A DNA stretch of 64,000 nucleotides from positions 10,542,501 through 10,606,500 of the forward strand of contig OY987273.1 in assembly GCA_963920665.1 (NCBI GenBank), given 5' to 3'. This DNA comes from Straminergon stramineum. Its lineage: Eukaryota; Streptophyta; Bryopsida; Hypnales; Calliergonaceae. The notes beneath the pieces are model-generated. The model made no database searches and was not told where the DNA came from. It saw nothing but the letters and a program-made list of their open reading frames with translations. Both the position numbers and the translations under genes were made by a program. Of the stretch, positions 24,901-37,208 are shown piece after piece (within the stretch, counting starts at the first letter, position 1; the number at the start of each line of letters is the position of its first letter).

Positions 24901-25729
24901 AGTTGGGGACTTGTCTGCTTGATTATGTGCGCCTCATTGATGTCTAGATGTTTTATTTTCTTTGTTGCTTTTCGAGGATCGTGAGATTCAACAATCTCTT
25001 TTTTTGAGTGATCCATAGATATCAATGTGAGAGAACCTTGTGATTATTTTATTGATGATCCTTTGATTGCGACATTGTGGAATCTTATAATTTATTGGAG
25101 CCAAATTATAAACCTATGTAAGTGTTTCTTTGCAAGCATCGTGGAATTTCAAGATTGTTGGTTCGAAGGATCCCATGAGTGAAGTGTCATGGGATCCTAC
25201 AATAATCTTGATCTTGATAGGAGACTTGACTTTTTGAATTTGTTCACCTTATTCTTTCTTACTTGTTCTACTATTGCATTGATTCTATACCAATTTTGTT
25301 AGACCGCATGGTTGTTTATGTACTAAGCAACTTGTTGATTACTATAGTAGCATGTGCTTGGTGATGTTGCCTACGCATAAGATCGTGAGATCCCTTAACA
25401 TTGTTTTTGATGATCACATTGGCTCTTTTTTTATCCCAAGGGATATGTTTCCACAATAGGTTTTCCAAAATTAAAGAAGGCATGTCGTCATCTTGTTAGA
25501 CCATGGATAGGGCACTCTTTTCTTGACTTGCCTAACTCTTTCTAGCATTGATGATTTTTGTAGGTTTGACAAATTAACAAAATCTCCTTTATAGATTTGA
25601 CAAACTCATTCAAAGTTTAGATTCAGTCTATGAGTTTGCTATTGATGCGATTATTCCATATGTAGGATGATCATATGTGGGAGGTGAAGCACAGGGGCCA
25701 ATGTTGAATCCAAATTGTTTGTGAATGGT
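24901..25729. other. Non-coding spacer
   Basis: No gene is visible. Phrases such as GATCCCATGA and AATCGTGAGATC recall the adjacent tandem repeat, so this may be a more decayed extension of it. Confidence 0.35.
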
Positions 25730-26460
25730 GATTGGATTAAGCTATTCATTCCTAGAGTCAGTGAAGTTGGATCAGGGATTGTTACAGAAGTTCGTCCTTA
25801 GGGCCAGTGGCTTGGTGTGTCCATACTTGTGGATCCATGGATTTACATTTTGGTGCAACCTCATTCTATCAATTTAGAATTTTAGAATTTAAAATGTTTT
25901 CCACGTCACAAAGGTATGAGAATATTGGAGGATGTTCAAGAGAATTTAGTGTTGTGGAAGGTTGCTGACATTGTAAGAGCATCAAGAGATCCCCCGATGG
26001 ATCCACGTCTCTATATTTGTCATGGAGTGTGGTTTGGACTTGATGTGTATTAGAAGGATGTGGGAGGCCTACCTATTTTCTTGGGTAGTGTAATTTGCTG
26101 GAGCCTAGAAGATCATTTCCAGGATGAAACACTTGGTGAGGGATTCCTAGGTATGACAGTCCTCAATATTTTTGTTGGTAATACAAAAACTTGAATGTCT
26201 CAATGACAGGTGGCCAATGGGCAAGTGTTTGTTTTCAAACAGTCATTCTTTGGAGGAGACAATGGATCATTTTTTTGTTGTTCCCGATATCAATGACCCT
26301 CTCACTTATCTTAGTAGTAGAATGAAAGCACCATACTACTTTGTAGTTCATAAATCCAATCTAAACTTGAAGGAAGCACAATACGCCCGCAAAACAATAG
26401 AGGAGGAAATTTGGAAAGTCAACTCCAAAAAGTGTTGAAGAGTTTTGTGTTGCCAGCATT
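25730..26460 (+). pseudogene. Unassigned decayed coding-like segment
   Basis: One frame from about 25735 to 26190 reads through only a few stops, with plausible protein texture (FIPRVSEVGSGIVTEVR, MRILEDVQENLVLWKVADIV, HGVWFGLDVY, LPIFLGSVICWSLEDHF). A clean 88-codon frame follows at 26172-26438. I could not match either to the other genes in the window. It may be another mobile-element gene. Low confidence that it is coding at all. Confidence 0.25.
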
Positions 26461-26580
26461 TTAACTAGTAGTCTACGCTTCTAGTAAGGCAAAAATAGTA
26501 TTTGAAGTTGTTTGAGGATCGTAGCAAATATGGGATTTCAATAGGAGGACAACGTCATCAATTGGATGGGGATTGGAAAT

Positions 26581-27603
26581 TGTCACGAGAGGTAATCTCG
26601 GAATCCACCGGGTTAGTATAAAATAGGTCTATAATAGTATAGAATTTTTCAAAATTTCTTATAGGAGAATAGAATTAGAATCCTCTTAGCCTAAACATTG
26701 CATTGACGCTGAGAGGATGATCTAGGTATTCCGTAAAAAGATCTAGGACGGATCCGAATTCCGGAAACCTGGATAGCAATAGCCTATGGTCCAGAGTTCC
26801 AGTCTAGGAATCTAGGGAACCATCATGGGTAAATGGTCTGCTTTTGAAACGGTTGGTAGGATGATCGGTACTTAACCCCTGCCACTCCCATTTTTTCTTC
26901 CTCTTTCTTCTGTAGTGATTTTGTGCTCGTATAGTTGAGTGAAAGAGTGGTGAGTTAGCAATCATTTCAGTAGTTCAGTTAGTTCCGATTTACGATGGCA
27001 GAGGGAGATATCACTAAACCACTAGTTACGGCACGGATGGTCTGTCCGACCATTCTGGAAAGACTGAGGGACCGGTCATAGTTAGAAGACAATCTGAGTA
27101 AGATAGGGTGTATTGGTCTGTTCCTAAGGCCATGGACTGTGAAGAACGATTAAATGATTCAGGAGCTTGTCATAGGAGCTCCAAAGCAGTATGAGCTGAT
27201 AGTGAGGGGGCGATCTGGAACCTCGACAGATGAGGTTTGGGCAAAGGTATACGGATTCCTAGGAAGGGATTCAGATTAGCCTCCCAAACGGATAAGTTCA
27301 CGGTAGGGAAGTTCAGGAATGCAGCCCATTCTAAAGAAGGGTATGCCATTAGTGATTGTCTAGATGGGAGGCAGAAGTAGGTCTTAGAGTTCCTTATCCC
27401 AATCTTGTATCCGGAAAAGCCTATCCGGATTACGATTATGTTAGCCAACACCAGTTTTGGTGCAATGGAGGGTAGACCGGTCAACTAGGGCAAAGTCATT
27501 GGAGCAATAGTTTCTAAGCTTGCCACCAATGTAGGAAAGGCTAAGATCAACCCAATCGGTCCTTACCTATTCCACCTCTACCACTATGCAGAACTTTTGA
27601 GTG
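26581..27603 (+). mobile_element. T element copy C, 3'-truncated
   Basis: Starts TGTCACGAGAGG at 26581 like the other T copies (TGTCCCGAGACA, TGTCGCGTGCCG). It follows the family consensus through the 5' non-coding region and the start ATG GCA GAG GGA GAT near 26996, as far as HLYHYAELL near 27600. There it breaks off into a DUF7869 relic. Its ORF has TAG (27079-27081) at the Gln codon seen in copy A (RSQLEDD), a TAA near 27151, and other damage. The lost 3' end means no target duplication can be checked. Confidence 0.85.
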
Positions 27604-27639
27604 ACACAAACAACCTAACCCTCACTAAACCAAAAGCTT

Positions 27640-28430
27640 GGGTTGGAAGTATGCCCCTTCCGTAAAATTTATATCTTTAGCTAGACAATTCTACTAAAGA
27701 TAATAAGAACAAATATCTTATTGCATTCTTGTCCTTGCTCATTAGATGAGGTGTCTTCAAGGAAATTCAAGCTGGATTTCTACTTGTCAGACACACTCAC
27801 AAGGACATCAATGCATATTTCAACCATATCTCCAAGGCCCTAAAGACCAAGAACACTTTTGTTGACATTGACCTCATGAAAGCTTTTATGAAGTCCCAAG
27901 AACTATCATTAATGCTAGAGTTTATATAGGAGGTAGGGGATTTCAAGCCCTTTAGAAAGGGCTACTAGACTAGTGGCTTGAAAAGATTGATTGGATTGGG
28001 GGAGATGCACTTGTTCAAGTTCTACATGGACATTGATGGGGTCCCTGTCATGAATTTCAAAAGGTCAATAGTTGATTCAAAGTAGTTGCCTTTTGATAAA
28101 CCTTCTCAACACCTTTGGAAGAGAGACGACAATGGTCAATTAATGCTCCCTCACGGTTGTTTGAAGCCTATTCCATTTAAGCCCACATGGGTAGTGAGGT
28201 TCCCATGCCCACTAGAAATCAAGAGAAGGCTAGGGAAATGGCTTAGAGAGCTACCATGAACAAGGGTTTCATGATGGTGGCACTCGATAAATACATTGAG
28301 TATTGGCAAAAATGAATGTCAAAATGCGAGGGATTTACAACTACATTCAATCCATACTTAGATTACTGGAAGTATGAGCTTGATGAGTAGAAGCAACCCC
28401 TACCTGAGTACTTGGGGGGGTTTATGTGCA
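27640..28430 (+). pseudogene. Second DUF7869-type transposase relic (fragment)
   Basis: Matches residues about 390-560 of the intact protein: LDNSTKDNKNKYLIAFLSLL (27681-27740) against MDNATRDNKNRYVYCFWSLL, GFLLVRHTHKDINAYF against SFMIVGHTHDDIDALF, then MKAFMKSQE, LFKFYMDIDGVPVMNF and LWKRDDNGQLMLPHG. A TAG at 27678-27680 sits at the Gln codon conserved in the other two copies. The 5' part is missing at the junction with T copy C. Confidence 0.85.
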
Positions 28431-29612
28431 ATTGGAGTAGCAATATATGTGTGAACAAATGATAGGGTATTTTAAAAACATGGGGGCTAAAAATTATAAA
28501 TGGGTTTAGAGTAATTAGGGTATCGAAAATGGCATTGAACATCTTTAAAGTACTATAGGGTATGGAATAATAGGTCTCATTAGGAAATGTAGTAGTCCTA
28601 AAATACCCCCCTTTATATTATTATTTTTCGCCAAAAGTTTGAAAATCCTACCTTGTGAGTGGCATATTGGTTAGGGTAAAAGAATGTAAATTTTTTATTA
28701 CTATGTCCATAGTATTCTACCATACAAAATATAATTCACTAGTTCATTTATTGCCTTTAAAGCTAGGATACTCCTAGTGGCTTTCACTACTCCTACACTA
28801 CCTCTTACAACACATCATTTTATAGCTTGTAGTACTCTTATAGCACATACCTTACTGGTTTTATTGTTGGTCTTTATTGCACTGAGCATTGGTGGGAACA
28901 GTGGCCATTGATGGCTTATTCCATTGATTTGGGAATCTGGTTTGAATACTCTAGGGTTTAGGGTAAACAAAGTTTAGGGTGTCAAGGTTTGAGTTGCAAG
29001 GACATTAATTTGTCTACAATTCACCAAGATTATTTCTTCCACTTGAGTGAAACAAGATACGTACACAACGCATGTGAGATTCACACATTTGCATTGCCAT
29101 TCCCAATTTCAAGCTTCACAGTGAAAATTGACTTCACCATGTGCTCCTACCAATGTTGACTCGCTGTGAAGAATGTGGTGATGAGAAAATTGCACCTTGT
29201 CATAGCCCTCATTATGTGTTGGTGCAAATCTGCATTTCTGGTTTTTGGTTTACTACGTTGTATCAATCTTCTAGAATGCACTTGCAATTGCGGTGAAACC
29301 TCCTATTTTGAGGTAATTAATCTAGCATTTGACAATACTTTTGATCCATTCTCAAGCTTAGGTTTTAGGGTATCAATCTTTGAAACTAAAGCACAGTGAT
29401 GTTAGTTTGCATGAACAACCTATCTCCCAATTGCACTCTTGAACAAGGGCACCTGGATTTTGTAAGAAGTCTATTTTAGGGTTGTCTTGCCTAGTCTACG
29501 ATTTATTGTTAAAGGTTTTAGGCTGCCTTTCTTGTGCAATTTCTTGTGCATCTTTGTTTTAGGGGGTAACGAAAGATTCTCTGTGTTGAGGGTAGGGTTT
29601 TTGGCATAGAAG
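28431..29612. other. Mostly non-coding, with TTTAGGG-like words
   Basis: AT-rich. At 28951-28988 it holds GGGTTTAGGGTAAACAAAG and further TTTAGGGT words. The small frame at 29166-29399 has no counterpart and is not supported. Confidence 0.4.
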
Positions 29613-30099
29613 ATGGCACTCCATTTCAAGATTAGGTTGTACTCGGTGGAAGATGATGTTGTGTGGCCAAAGCTTCTAAGTCCCTTTTTTTGCCAAATGG
29701 GTGATACTTGTGATGATTTGTGCACATGCTTGAAAAATGGGGGATGCGTGGAGTGGCCCTTCTTTTTCTCGGACTTCCAAGATGACTGTCTAATCCTCAA
29801 GAGGTTTGAGGCCATGAATCCTATGATAGACTGTGTCTATGTCATTCCTACGGTAGAGGATGATGGTGGACTTTGGAAGCGATGTCGTCTTCAAAAGCTG
29901 ACCGAAGCAGAGAGAAGTGACTTTGCAGTAGAGCCCCAATTGGAAATTAGGGTTGCATAAGCTGCCCAACCCTATGTCATAGATGTCTTGGACTTCAGTG
30001 TTCCCTTGACGTTGGAGGAGGCAAAAATTAGTGTATTGTGGAATCCAATTGAAGTTCTTGAAGAAGAAGAGACTTTGCTCCAATCGACACTCTTATAAG
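29613..30099 (+). pseudogene. Unassigned ORF of ~161 codons with one in-frame TAA
   Basis: Starts ATG GCA CTC CAT TTC AAG at 29613. It is open to a TAA at 29958-29960, then continues in the same frame to 30099. The texture is protein-like: MGDTCDDLCTCLKNGGCVEW with a Cys cluster, DDCLILKRFEAMNPMIDCVY, and an acidic end (EVLEEEETLLQS). It is convergent with the big-gene relic that ends near 30578. I do not recognise the family. The TAA could be a mutated CAA. Confidence 0.35.
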
Positions 30100-30577
30100 G
30101 CCTTATTCGTTAAATTGAGACAATATGGTCATTTTGAGACTTTGAAAACTAGAGTGTGAAGCCTTATTGAAAAAAAAGTTGTTTAACTCAAAGATAAATG
30201 GAGCCCAACCTTCAAGAATCCTCAAATCTTATGAACATATTGTTGCATTCGACTTGGAACCACCAAGGAGGATTTCAGTCCTATGATGTTCGAAGAAGTA
30301 CTCAAGAAATAGAAAAGCAAGTGAATTTACATTCAGTAAGCTCGATTTACTCGGGAGCTAGGATACACAAAGAAAATGTAACTATTGCTCTCCTATTCAC
30401 TTGAAATGAATGAATTATGAACAATTTAATTTTTTAAATCTATGTTAAAACAAAGAGGCTTATTGTACATGAAGCACTCAACTTTTCTAAAAATTGATTT
30501 TTTGTATTTTATATACCAAGCTATTAATAGTAAGATGGGCTCGGAAACCTATGGCTCCGGAGACCTAACTTGCTCAC

Positions 30578-31330
30578 CTATGTATTGATTTTGGCCATAC
30601 AATTGTTCTTTGACTCTTCTACCACTTTCAGCTTTGCTAGGCCTCTGAAGATATCATCATGTTGAGAAGGATAGCTTGGTTCACTGTTAGAGACGGTCAT
30701 GCTGCGGAGGTCCGAACTCAAAGAGCCATTTTTCATGTTGTTCTCTTTCCAGGTGTTTAGAGAACTCCTATAGGTGGAAAGAGATTTGGCTTGTCGAGGA
30801 GGTAGCCTTGGCAGTGATCTATTCACAATGGTTATGTATGGGTTTCCAAATCCAATTGATTTTGAGTCTGTCGACTGTTGGTGGTCTCTGAGAGCCCTTT
30901 GTCAAAAAAGACTGTCCGTAGAGGGGGACCATCTTGCTCCTGCATATAGCGCCATGTGAGGTTGCCTATCCTCGAGTCGAAGTAAGTTCCCTCTAGTTGC
31001 TGGCCATATTGCCGCACTCGCCCTCTGATCCTAAAAGGAGGAGGGTGCTTTCACCTCAAGGGCTAACTAATTCTTAGAGTTGAATGGAACATCATCCTCG
31101 TGCTGAGGATGGCTTGTCTCCTCACCAACGGGGAGGTTGAGTTTCTGATTCGTCACTGCTTCCGTTCGTGGAGCTGGCAAGAATGATCCTTCTTGAGCCG
31201 AAGATGCTAGTTTGAGTGGAGATGGTAAGCAAATGGGGGGCCTCCACTGGGTGGATTGTCTACGACTCCATCTTCAATGTCACCCTTGGAGTAGTCTATG
31301 GCCTTAAATGCCGCAGACACGGCGGAGCAC
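30578..31330 (-). pseudogene. Relic of gene 3, leftward copy
   Basis: Placed downstream of the HAD-like relic on the same strand, as gene 3 is in the intact element. Visible frames are 31017-30832 and 30826-30578, rich in Ser, Pro, Arg and Lys, broken by stops and shifts. The similarity to 57460-58095 is weak, so the call rests mainly on position and composition. Confidence 0.35.
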
Positions 31331-31869
31331 AGCATGTATGGTTTGGAAATGGGAGCGGATACCACAGCTCCCTCTCATGGAGTCCGATTGCCCTGAGAGA
31401 GACTTTAGTGATCTAGACGCCAAGCTTCGCATCAACTTCTACCTTTTGGTAGAAACAACAATATGAGTAGCCTCAACTTGTAGTACATGTAAAGTACACA
31501 AGGCTCCCACACATCATTGTTCGTAGAATATTGGACACAATGAAATTTTCAATAAGGAACAAGAGACCTGGGACGGAATTTTGGAAATAGATAGTGACCT
31601 AGAATTGGATGGCAAACTCAATTCTCAAAATATTTATTAACAAAAGAATGTTAATTGTACAAGATTATAATATATAAAATATCACTTCCAATTCGATTAA
31701 ATGGAAGGTGGGCGACGGATAAGTCTATCTCCTACAATAGGTCGACTCTATTACTAAGTTCATTGCAAGAAGTTCGAAGCGTGCCCTGACATTTTGAGCC
31801 GAGTCCTTCATCACATCTACAATGCACTTGTGATCATAGTCACGAGCGCCAAGTGGTTTCACTCCTATG

Positions 31870-32131
31870 CCATTGTTGTAGACATATTGTTGTAGTTGTC
31901 CCAGTTAGCAATTGGATTCTAGACATCGGAGCCACAGTAGGAGGGTCACCAAGAACACATCGTCCCTCTATTTTGTCTGTGACCAAGTTTCTAGGAAGAT
32001 TGCGTTGATGTTCCCATTGCAAACACTCTTTTCCAGAGAGTCATCAATGAGAAGGGTGTTGTCCTTGGTGAAGGATGTGACCCTACTAGAATTGGAGAAT
32101 AGTTGCTCCGAGAGGACCTTGAGGAAGACCC
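31870..32131 (-). pseudogene. Leftward big-gene relic, C-terminal half of HAD domain
   Basis: Reads FLKVLSEQLF, SFTKDNTLLIDDSLEKSVCN, then NAIFLETWS, and after a shift LVTLLLWLRCLES. It corresponds to FLKKLDTLFN, TPENTIAVDDSPVKHVMNN, NVVLSDSWS and LLPWFRRVHD in the intact copy. Motif III Asp-Asp is kept. The match begins exactly at the duplication GACCC (32127-32131) of T copy B, and the N-terminal half resumes at 35293 on the other side. Confidence 0.85.
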
Positions 32132-35100
32132 TGTCGCGTGCCGGAATCCCGGAATCCACCGAGTTAGTAGTAAATAGTTTATAATTATCTAGAATTTTTC
32201 CAAAATTCTAATAGAGAAATAGGATTAGAATCCTCTTAGCCTAAACATCTCATTAAGGCTAAAAGGATACTCCACAAGTTTCATAACAACATCGAGGACG
32301 GAACTGGACTCTGGAAACCTGGATAGTGATAGCCTACAATCTAGAGTTCCGGTCTAGGAAACTAGGGATCTGTTACGGGTAAACGGTCGGTAAGATGACA
32401 AGTACTTAACCTTTGCCACTTCCATTTTTTCTTCTTCTTTCTTCCACAACTGTTTTGTGCGTGTATAGCTGAGAGAAAGAGTGGTGAGATAGTGATCATT
32501 TCAGGAGCTACTAATTGTCCAGATCTTGATTTAGTTTTTAGTTTGTAATGGCGGAAGGGGATATCTGGAAACCGTTGGTGATGGGGCGGATAGTCTATCC
32601 GACCATTCCGGAAAGGTTGAGAGAGCAGTCATAGTTGGAGGATGATCTAAGTGAGATAGGATGTGTCGACCTGTTCTTAAGGCCATGGACAGTGAAGAAT
32701 GATAGGATGATTCAGGAGCTTCTAGTAGGAGCCTCGAATCAGTTCAAGTTGACAGTGAGAGGGCGACCCAAAACTTGGACTAATGAGGTCTGGGCCAAGG
32801 TTTACAGATTCCTCCAAAAGGGATCCGGATTAGCCTCTCGAACGGATAAGTTTGCAGTAGGAAAGTTTAGGAATGTAGCTTATTCTAAGGAAAGGTATGC
32901 TATCAGCAATTGCCTAAATGCAAGGCAAAAGCGGGTCCTAGAATTTCTGATCCCCATCCTATATCTGGAAAAGCCTACCCAAGTTACGGTTACGGTAGCC
33001 AACACCATTTTTGGTGCTGTGGAGGGTAGACTGATCAACTGGGGCAAAGTTATTGGAGTAGTAGTCTCTAAGCTTGCTGCCAACGTTGGAAAAGCTAAGA
33101 CCATCCCAATTGGTCCTTACCTATTCCACCTCTACCATCATGCAAAACTTTTGAGTTATGCAGAAATGGTAGAGCATAACACCGGATCCACCATCCTACA
33201 GTACGGCCTCATAGAGGAAGTAGAGGCAAAGCAACCAACAATTGAGGAGGAAGAAGAGCCAGAAGAGGAGGAGCATCTCCTGGATCGAAGGCGGAGGAAA
33301 TCCACTAATCTGGCTTCAGGAGGGAAACTCCCAACTCTAGAGAAGATTCCAGCGGAAGAAGGAGGCATATCCGGATTCTTCAAAACCAGATTCCATTAGG
33401 TACTACAAGCTCAAGAGTACCACGAGAACCTAGTGGACCTGCTCAAGAGGATCAGCAAGGAATTGAGGACGAAGTCAGAAGACATACTCAACGCTTTGAA
33501 GAAACTTCCGAATCCGGAAGCGCTTGAGAGAGGAAGGAGAAGCAAATTGAAGGCCTAGAGAAGGAGAAGACGGACCTTCAAGCAAGGCTAAGCTGGGCTC
33601 AAGGAGAGTTGGCCGTAGCAAAGCAAAGGGAGAAGGAAGCCCTGCAGTTGGTCAAGAACCTATCTAGGTTGGTGGACAAGTCGATAGATCTAGTCGCGTA
33701 GGCCGCTCTTGTACAAAACCGGCTTACAGAAGAAGGACATCTCACCGGATCCAAGGTGATCTGGATCCTGGTAGACTTCTCTTTGAGAATGGAGTCTACT
33801 TTGAAGGAGATGCGACAATTGCTAGGTCGAATTGATCTAGATTGTGTCATAGATTTCTCCAACTTTCCGTAAATCCACTTTGACACAAAGACTCCGGTGA
33901 AGTTGACATCATCAATGCCACTGCCATCTACACCAGAAGCCCCTAGGGAGAGTCTCCAACATTCTACAAAACCCTTCTCGACGCAGCTCGAGAAGACAAT
34001 CCAAGGAAGTGTGAAGACAGCTCGAGAGCCAACCAAGCAATCGAAAGCAACACAGGAGTTAGCACCACTGGAGATTACGGTTTCACCACTTGTTCCAATA
34101 TTCCATCTTCCGAAAAAGGAGCCACTTCAAACACCTCGGCCACAAACCCGTGGTGAATTGGCGGACTAGATCAGAGGACTATTGAATCTGGCCCGAACCC
34201 ATCTAGAAGGTTTCGAGTACATGCTGCAGCAACAACCAAGGAAGGAGAGGAATACCATTATTTTGGATGAGACATCTTTAGGTGAAGAAGATGAGAGGGA
34301 GATCATTTAGATTGAGAAATCTGAGGAAGAGGAGTACCAGACGAGATCGGAAGATGAAGAGGAGGAAGACATGGAAGGGCAGGTTTGTTGCCCTCTCATT
34401 CCATCCTAGCGTTATAGTTTGTATTTTGGCATCCTTTCTTTAATTTGAGCCATCAAGTGGACCCTCAGGAATTGATCTGTTGTATATCCAACTTTCCGGT
34501 GTTGTCTTGTGAGTGTGTTTAAGTAAGAGAGGAGGAGGAAAGGAGGAATCTGGATCTACAGGGACTTAGACTTGATTTGTGAGGAACGTTTGTGATGTAG
34601 TCTAGATTAGTGATTTTGGTCTTGAGCACGTGCCTTTAAAATACTAGAACGGGAATCCAATTAGGAGTGGCATGGGTGCAAGTTTGGAACACCAGGGAGG
34701 GTTCCGTGTGGAGATAAGCAACCGCCAGTGGAAGAAATCCCCATACCACTTACCGAAAGGTTAGCCAAACCCTAGGATCAGTTTAGCAAATGACTTACAA
34801 TCCCTATATCAGTTCCGGTTTCTGTTGGTCTGTTGTAGTGGAAAAGTCTAGAGGCGGCTCTATGTGACGTGCCTTCCGGATTGGCCATCTGGAACGTTGT
34901 GAGAGTGTTTTCAGTCTAATCTAGTGCAACAATTGGTCTAAATGTGTGTTCTGAAGTTTAGAGAGAGAAGAGTGCATGAGAAATACAAGTGGAGAGTCCC
35001 TACACCTCTATACAGTCAAAGGCGGACCCTCTAAGGGTAAAACAGAGGTACCAGAAACCAATGTTTGTGTGTGAAGAGACGGATCCGGATTCTAGATTGG

Positions 35101-35292
35101 AGTGGATCCGAATTGGATTCCAGAAAGGTAGTGATTTGGAGAAGAGAAGAGAGGTGAAGAGAGAGCTTAAGTCGATAGAACGGATAATCTCGGCTTGCAG
35201 CAATAGTCTAAAATCCCTTGGGACGATATTTCGAGTTAGTTTACATGTTTTGGTGTTGTAAATGGTATTTACTACCATCTACGCATACAACA
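32132..35292 (+). mobile_element. T element copy B, complete (3,161 bp, TSD GACCC)
   Basis: Begins TGTCGCGTGCCGG at 32132 and ends TACGCATACAACA at 35292. GACCC duplications lie at 32127-32131 and 35293-35297. Removal joins the two halves of the HAD relic in frame (minus strand AAA GGG GTC TTC CTC AAG). The layout is about 415 bp of 5' non-coding DNA, a long ORF (32548 to about 34409), then about 880 bp of 3' non-coding DNA. The only obvious internal direct-repeat candidates are short. No LTR pair, primer-binding site, reverse transcriptase or integrase is visible, which fits a giant solo LTR or a gag-only derivative. Confidence 0.9.
32548..34409 (+). pseudogene. T-element ORF, copy B (about 610 codons when damage is ignored)
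   Basis: ATG at 32548 gives MAEGDIWKPLVMGRIVYPTI. A TAG at 32632 (Gln in copy A) is followed by an open stretch 32635-33396 with LFLRPWTVKNDRMIQELL, TWTNEVWAKVYRFLQKGSG, TVTVANTIFGAVEGRLINWG, PYLFHLYHHAKLLSYAEM, NTGST and an acidic EEEEEPEEEEH stretch. TAG at 33397 replaces a Trp codon. A coiled-coil region follows, with one frameshift near 33520. The distal frame 33897-34169 is open until TAG at 34167 (Gln in copy A), and the acidic tail ends near 34409. Role unknown. A gag-like structural protein is the best guess. Confidence 0.75.
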
Positions 35293-35297
35293 GACCC

Positions 35298-35640
35298 CTT
35301 TATACCCAAACGAAAGAAAGTTCCCTGATGATCTTTCTATGTTCCTGCAGTGTTCATGAGCCATGATATTGAAGGGGACTTTGCACCCCTTACAAAAGTA
35401 AGCTGTGATCGGTTCCGCATTGGACTTCAACATGGAAGTCCAAACTACCACCCTACCCACGATCTCTAAAACTTGTCGGAGGAATTCACCCGCATTTTGC
35501 CTAGCAAAGACCACCTTCGGTCCAATGATCATGGGATTTCGATGGCATAGAAAATTGTCTTCAACCCTATACGGTTTAAATTTTGAGGTGTAGGATTTTA
35601 GCGCGCAATTGCACAGACTGTTGTTCATGTCCAAGACAAT
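35298..35640 (-). pseudogene. Leftward big-gene relic, N-terminal half of HAD domain
   Basis: Reads LDMNNSLCNC (motif I position; DLNGLLCVCED in the intact copy), then IIGPKVVFARQNAGEFLRQV and GRVVVWTSML (motif II region; FVSVWSSM in the intact copy), to FGYKGV at the T copy B insertion. The first motif has Asp-x-Asn rather than Asp-x-Asp, as in the intact copy. So Asn at that place is ancestral in this family, not a recent lesion. Confidence 0.85.
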
Positions 35641-36729
35641 GTTTAGCCACTTCCTTTAGGGTTGGGGCACTATGGGTGAAATAGTCCTTGACACGATCTC
35701 TCCGTTGCTTACAAACTCTACTTGATGAATGCATAACAACATAAAAATGGAGTTACCTATTTAAAAGCGGAAGTGGGAGAGCTAGAAAGCGAGGGGGAAC
35801 ATTGCATTCCACTAATTGACTACGGTCTCCCTTTGGAAAGTGACTTCACTGGCAACGAATGGTGCAAGTTTACATGTTTATTACACTGAGCCAAAAACAT
35901 CGACATCAAAATGCAATTAGACCGCAAAAGAAATTCATTAATATAGGTAAATCCACATATTTTATTGATATAGATTATATATTACACCAACAAATTGTTG
36001 CTTTCATCTTGAGATGGCAAAACTATACACTCATGACTATGCTACACTATATTTACACAAATGAAGCCACCAATGGGTTTGTCATCAGTGCGATGCAATC
36101 AAAGAGTGTCTACGCATCCTATCATGTAGCATAGATAGGAATAAGATTCAAGAACTAGGAGAAGACTGCCTTCGGATGAACAAACAACAGACTCATCCAT
36201 GACTCCAAGTTTCGAGAACCTAGTTGAAACCAGAAGGATCAAAGGGATGTACTTGAGTGGAGTCTGGAGCTTGCAATTCACTTCTCTCCTGAACCTCCTC
36301 TGGCGGAGGAACTTGTTCGATCCCCACCTCCTTGTTCACCTTCTACTCCCCCTTACCATAGTCCATTCACTCTTTTGAAGAAGAAAATGGCGAGTCTGAA
36401 TGCTCGAGTTTTTGCTCTATTATCTTGCATGTAGGTACATTCGTCTGCAACGAGAGCTATGTAGACTCTGTTGCGGTAGAAGAAGGACTAGGTCTTGCCA
36501 AATTATCATCAACTCAATGATAGGGCTCCCTCATAAGGCCAAGTTGTCCAAGCGCAGATAGATTCTAGGTCTCCAAAATCACTATCTCGAATCTCGCTTG
36601 ATTAGGAGAGGGCACATTGAGAATTTGGAGGGTCGAAAGTGAAGTGTGCACAATCTCCGCAACTAGAGGAACAAGATAGGTGATAACCTCGACTCAAGGA
36701 TCCCCTAGCTTAGACACAAAGCTTTGGGC
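35641..36729 (-). other. Intron and eroded exon-5-like region of the leftward relic
   Basis: It lies between the HAD exon and the acidic exon on the minus strand, so it should hold the Pro/Ser-rich exon 5. Short Pro/Ser-rich pieces near 36240-36400 are compatible with that, but I cannot define exon limits. Palindromes at 36503 and 36683 are listed separately. Confidence 0.4.
36503..36703. promoter_or_regulatory. Two relic-class palindromes in the leftward relic
   Basis: TTATCATCAACTCAATGATA(G) at 36503-36523 and ATAACCTCGACTCAAGGATC(C) at 36683-36703 keep length and core of the 21-bp class. Confidence 0.6.
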
Positions 36730-37203
36730 ATCCTGCAAGGCCATAGTGGCCGGTGCTGATATTGAAGGCTAATACAATGGAGGAAGCATTGCAGAAGCAA
36801 GAGGGTTGTAGGATTGGCTAGGTTGGGCATTCAATTTTTCCATTAAAAACCTCATTTGCTAATCCAATGTGTTGAGCTTTTTATTTGCATTTTGTTACAC
36901 CTTGTAGATAATGGTGTTTGTTGCCTCGTTCTTCTCTAGCACCTCAGCCTGCCACCTATCTTTCTCATTACATTCGGCCTTTCAAGCTATCAGCCTTTTT
37001 CTTGCATCCTCTTGGTGCATCCACCAATCACCCTCTACTTTTATTTTGCCTAAGGGCAAGATGACAAATTTCTCTTCGCTAGGTTTTCTTTTGGGATCCT
37101 CCCCGTCATCATTATCCGAGGATGTGGCCTATAGATATCTTCATCAACACTCAAGTCGATGACAGGTCCACAAATGAGGGTCTTTCTTTTGGGCGGAGGA
37201 GGT
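36730..37203 (-). pseudogene. Leftward big-gene relic, second part of exon 4
   Basis: Continues from 59152 across a T insertion. The frame reads PPPPPKRKTLICGPVIDLSV then DEDI, followed by coiled-coil-like stretches homologous to the end of the relic at 1-420 (the DW..K..EEAR..RIA pattern). The join across the T element is EMT-PPPPP with one copy of the duplication removed, keeping the frame open. Confidence 0.75.
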
Positions 37204-37208
37204 GGTGT

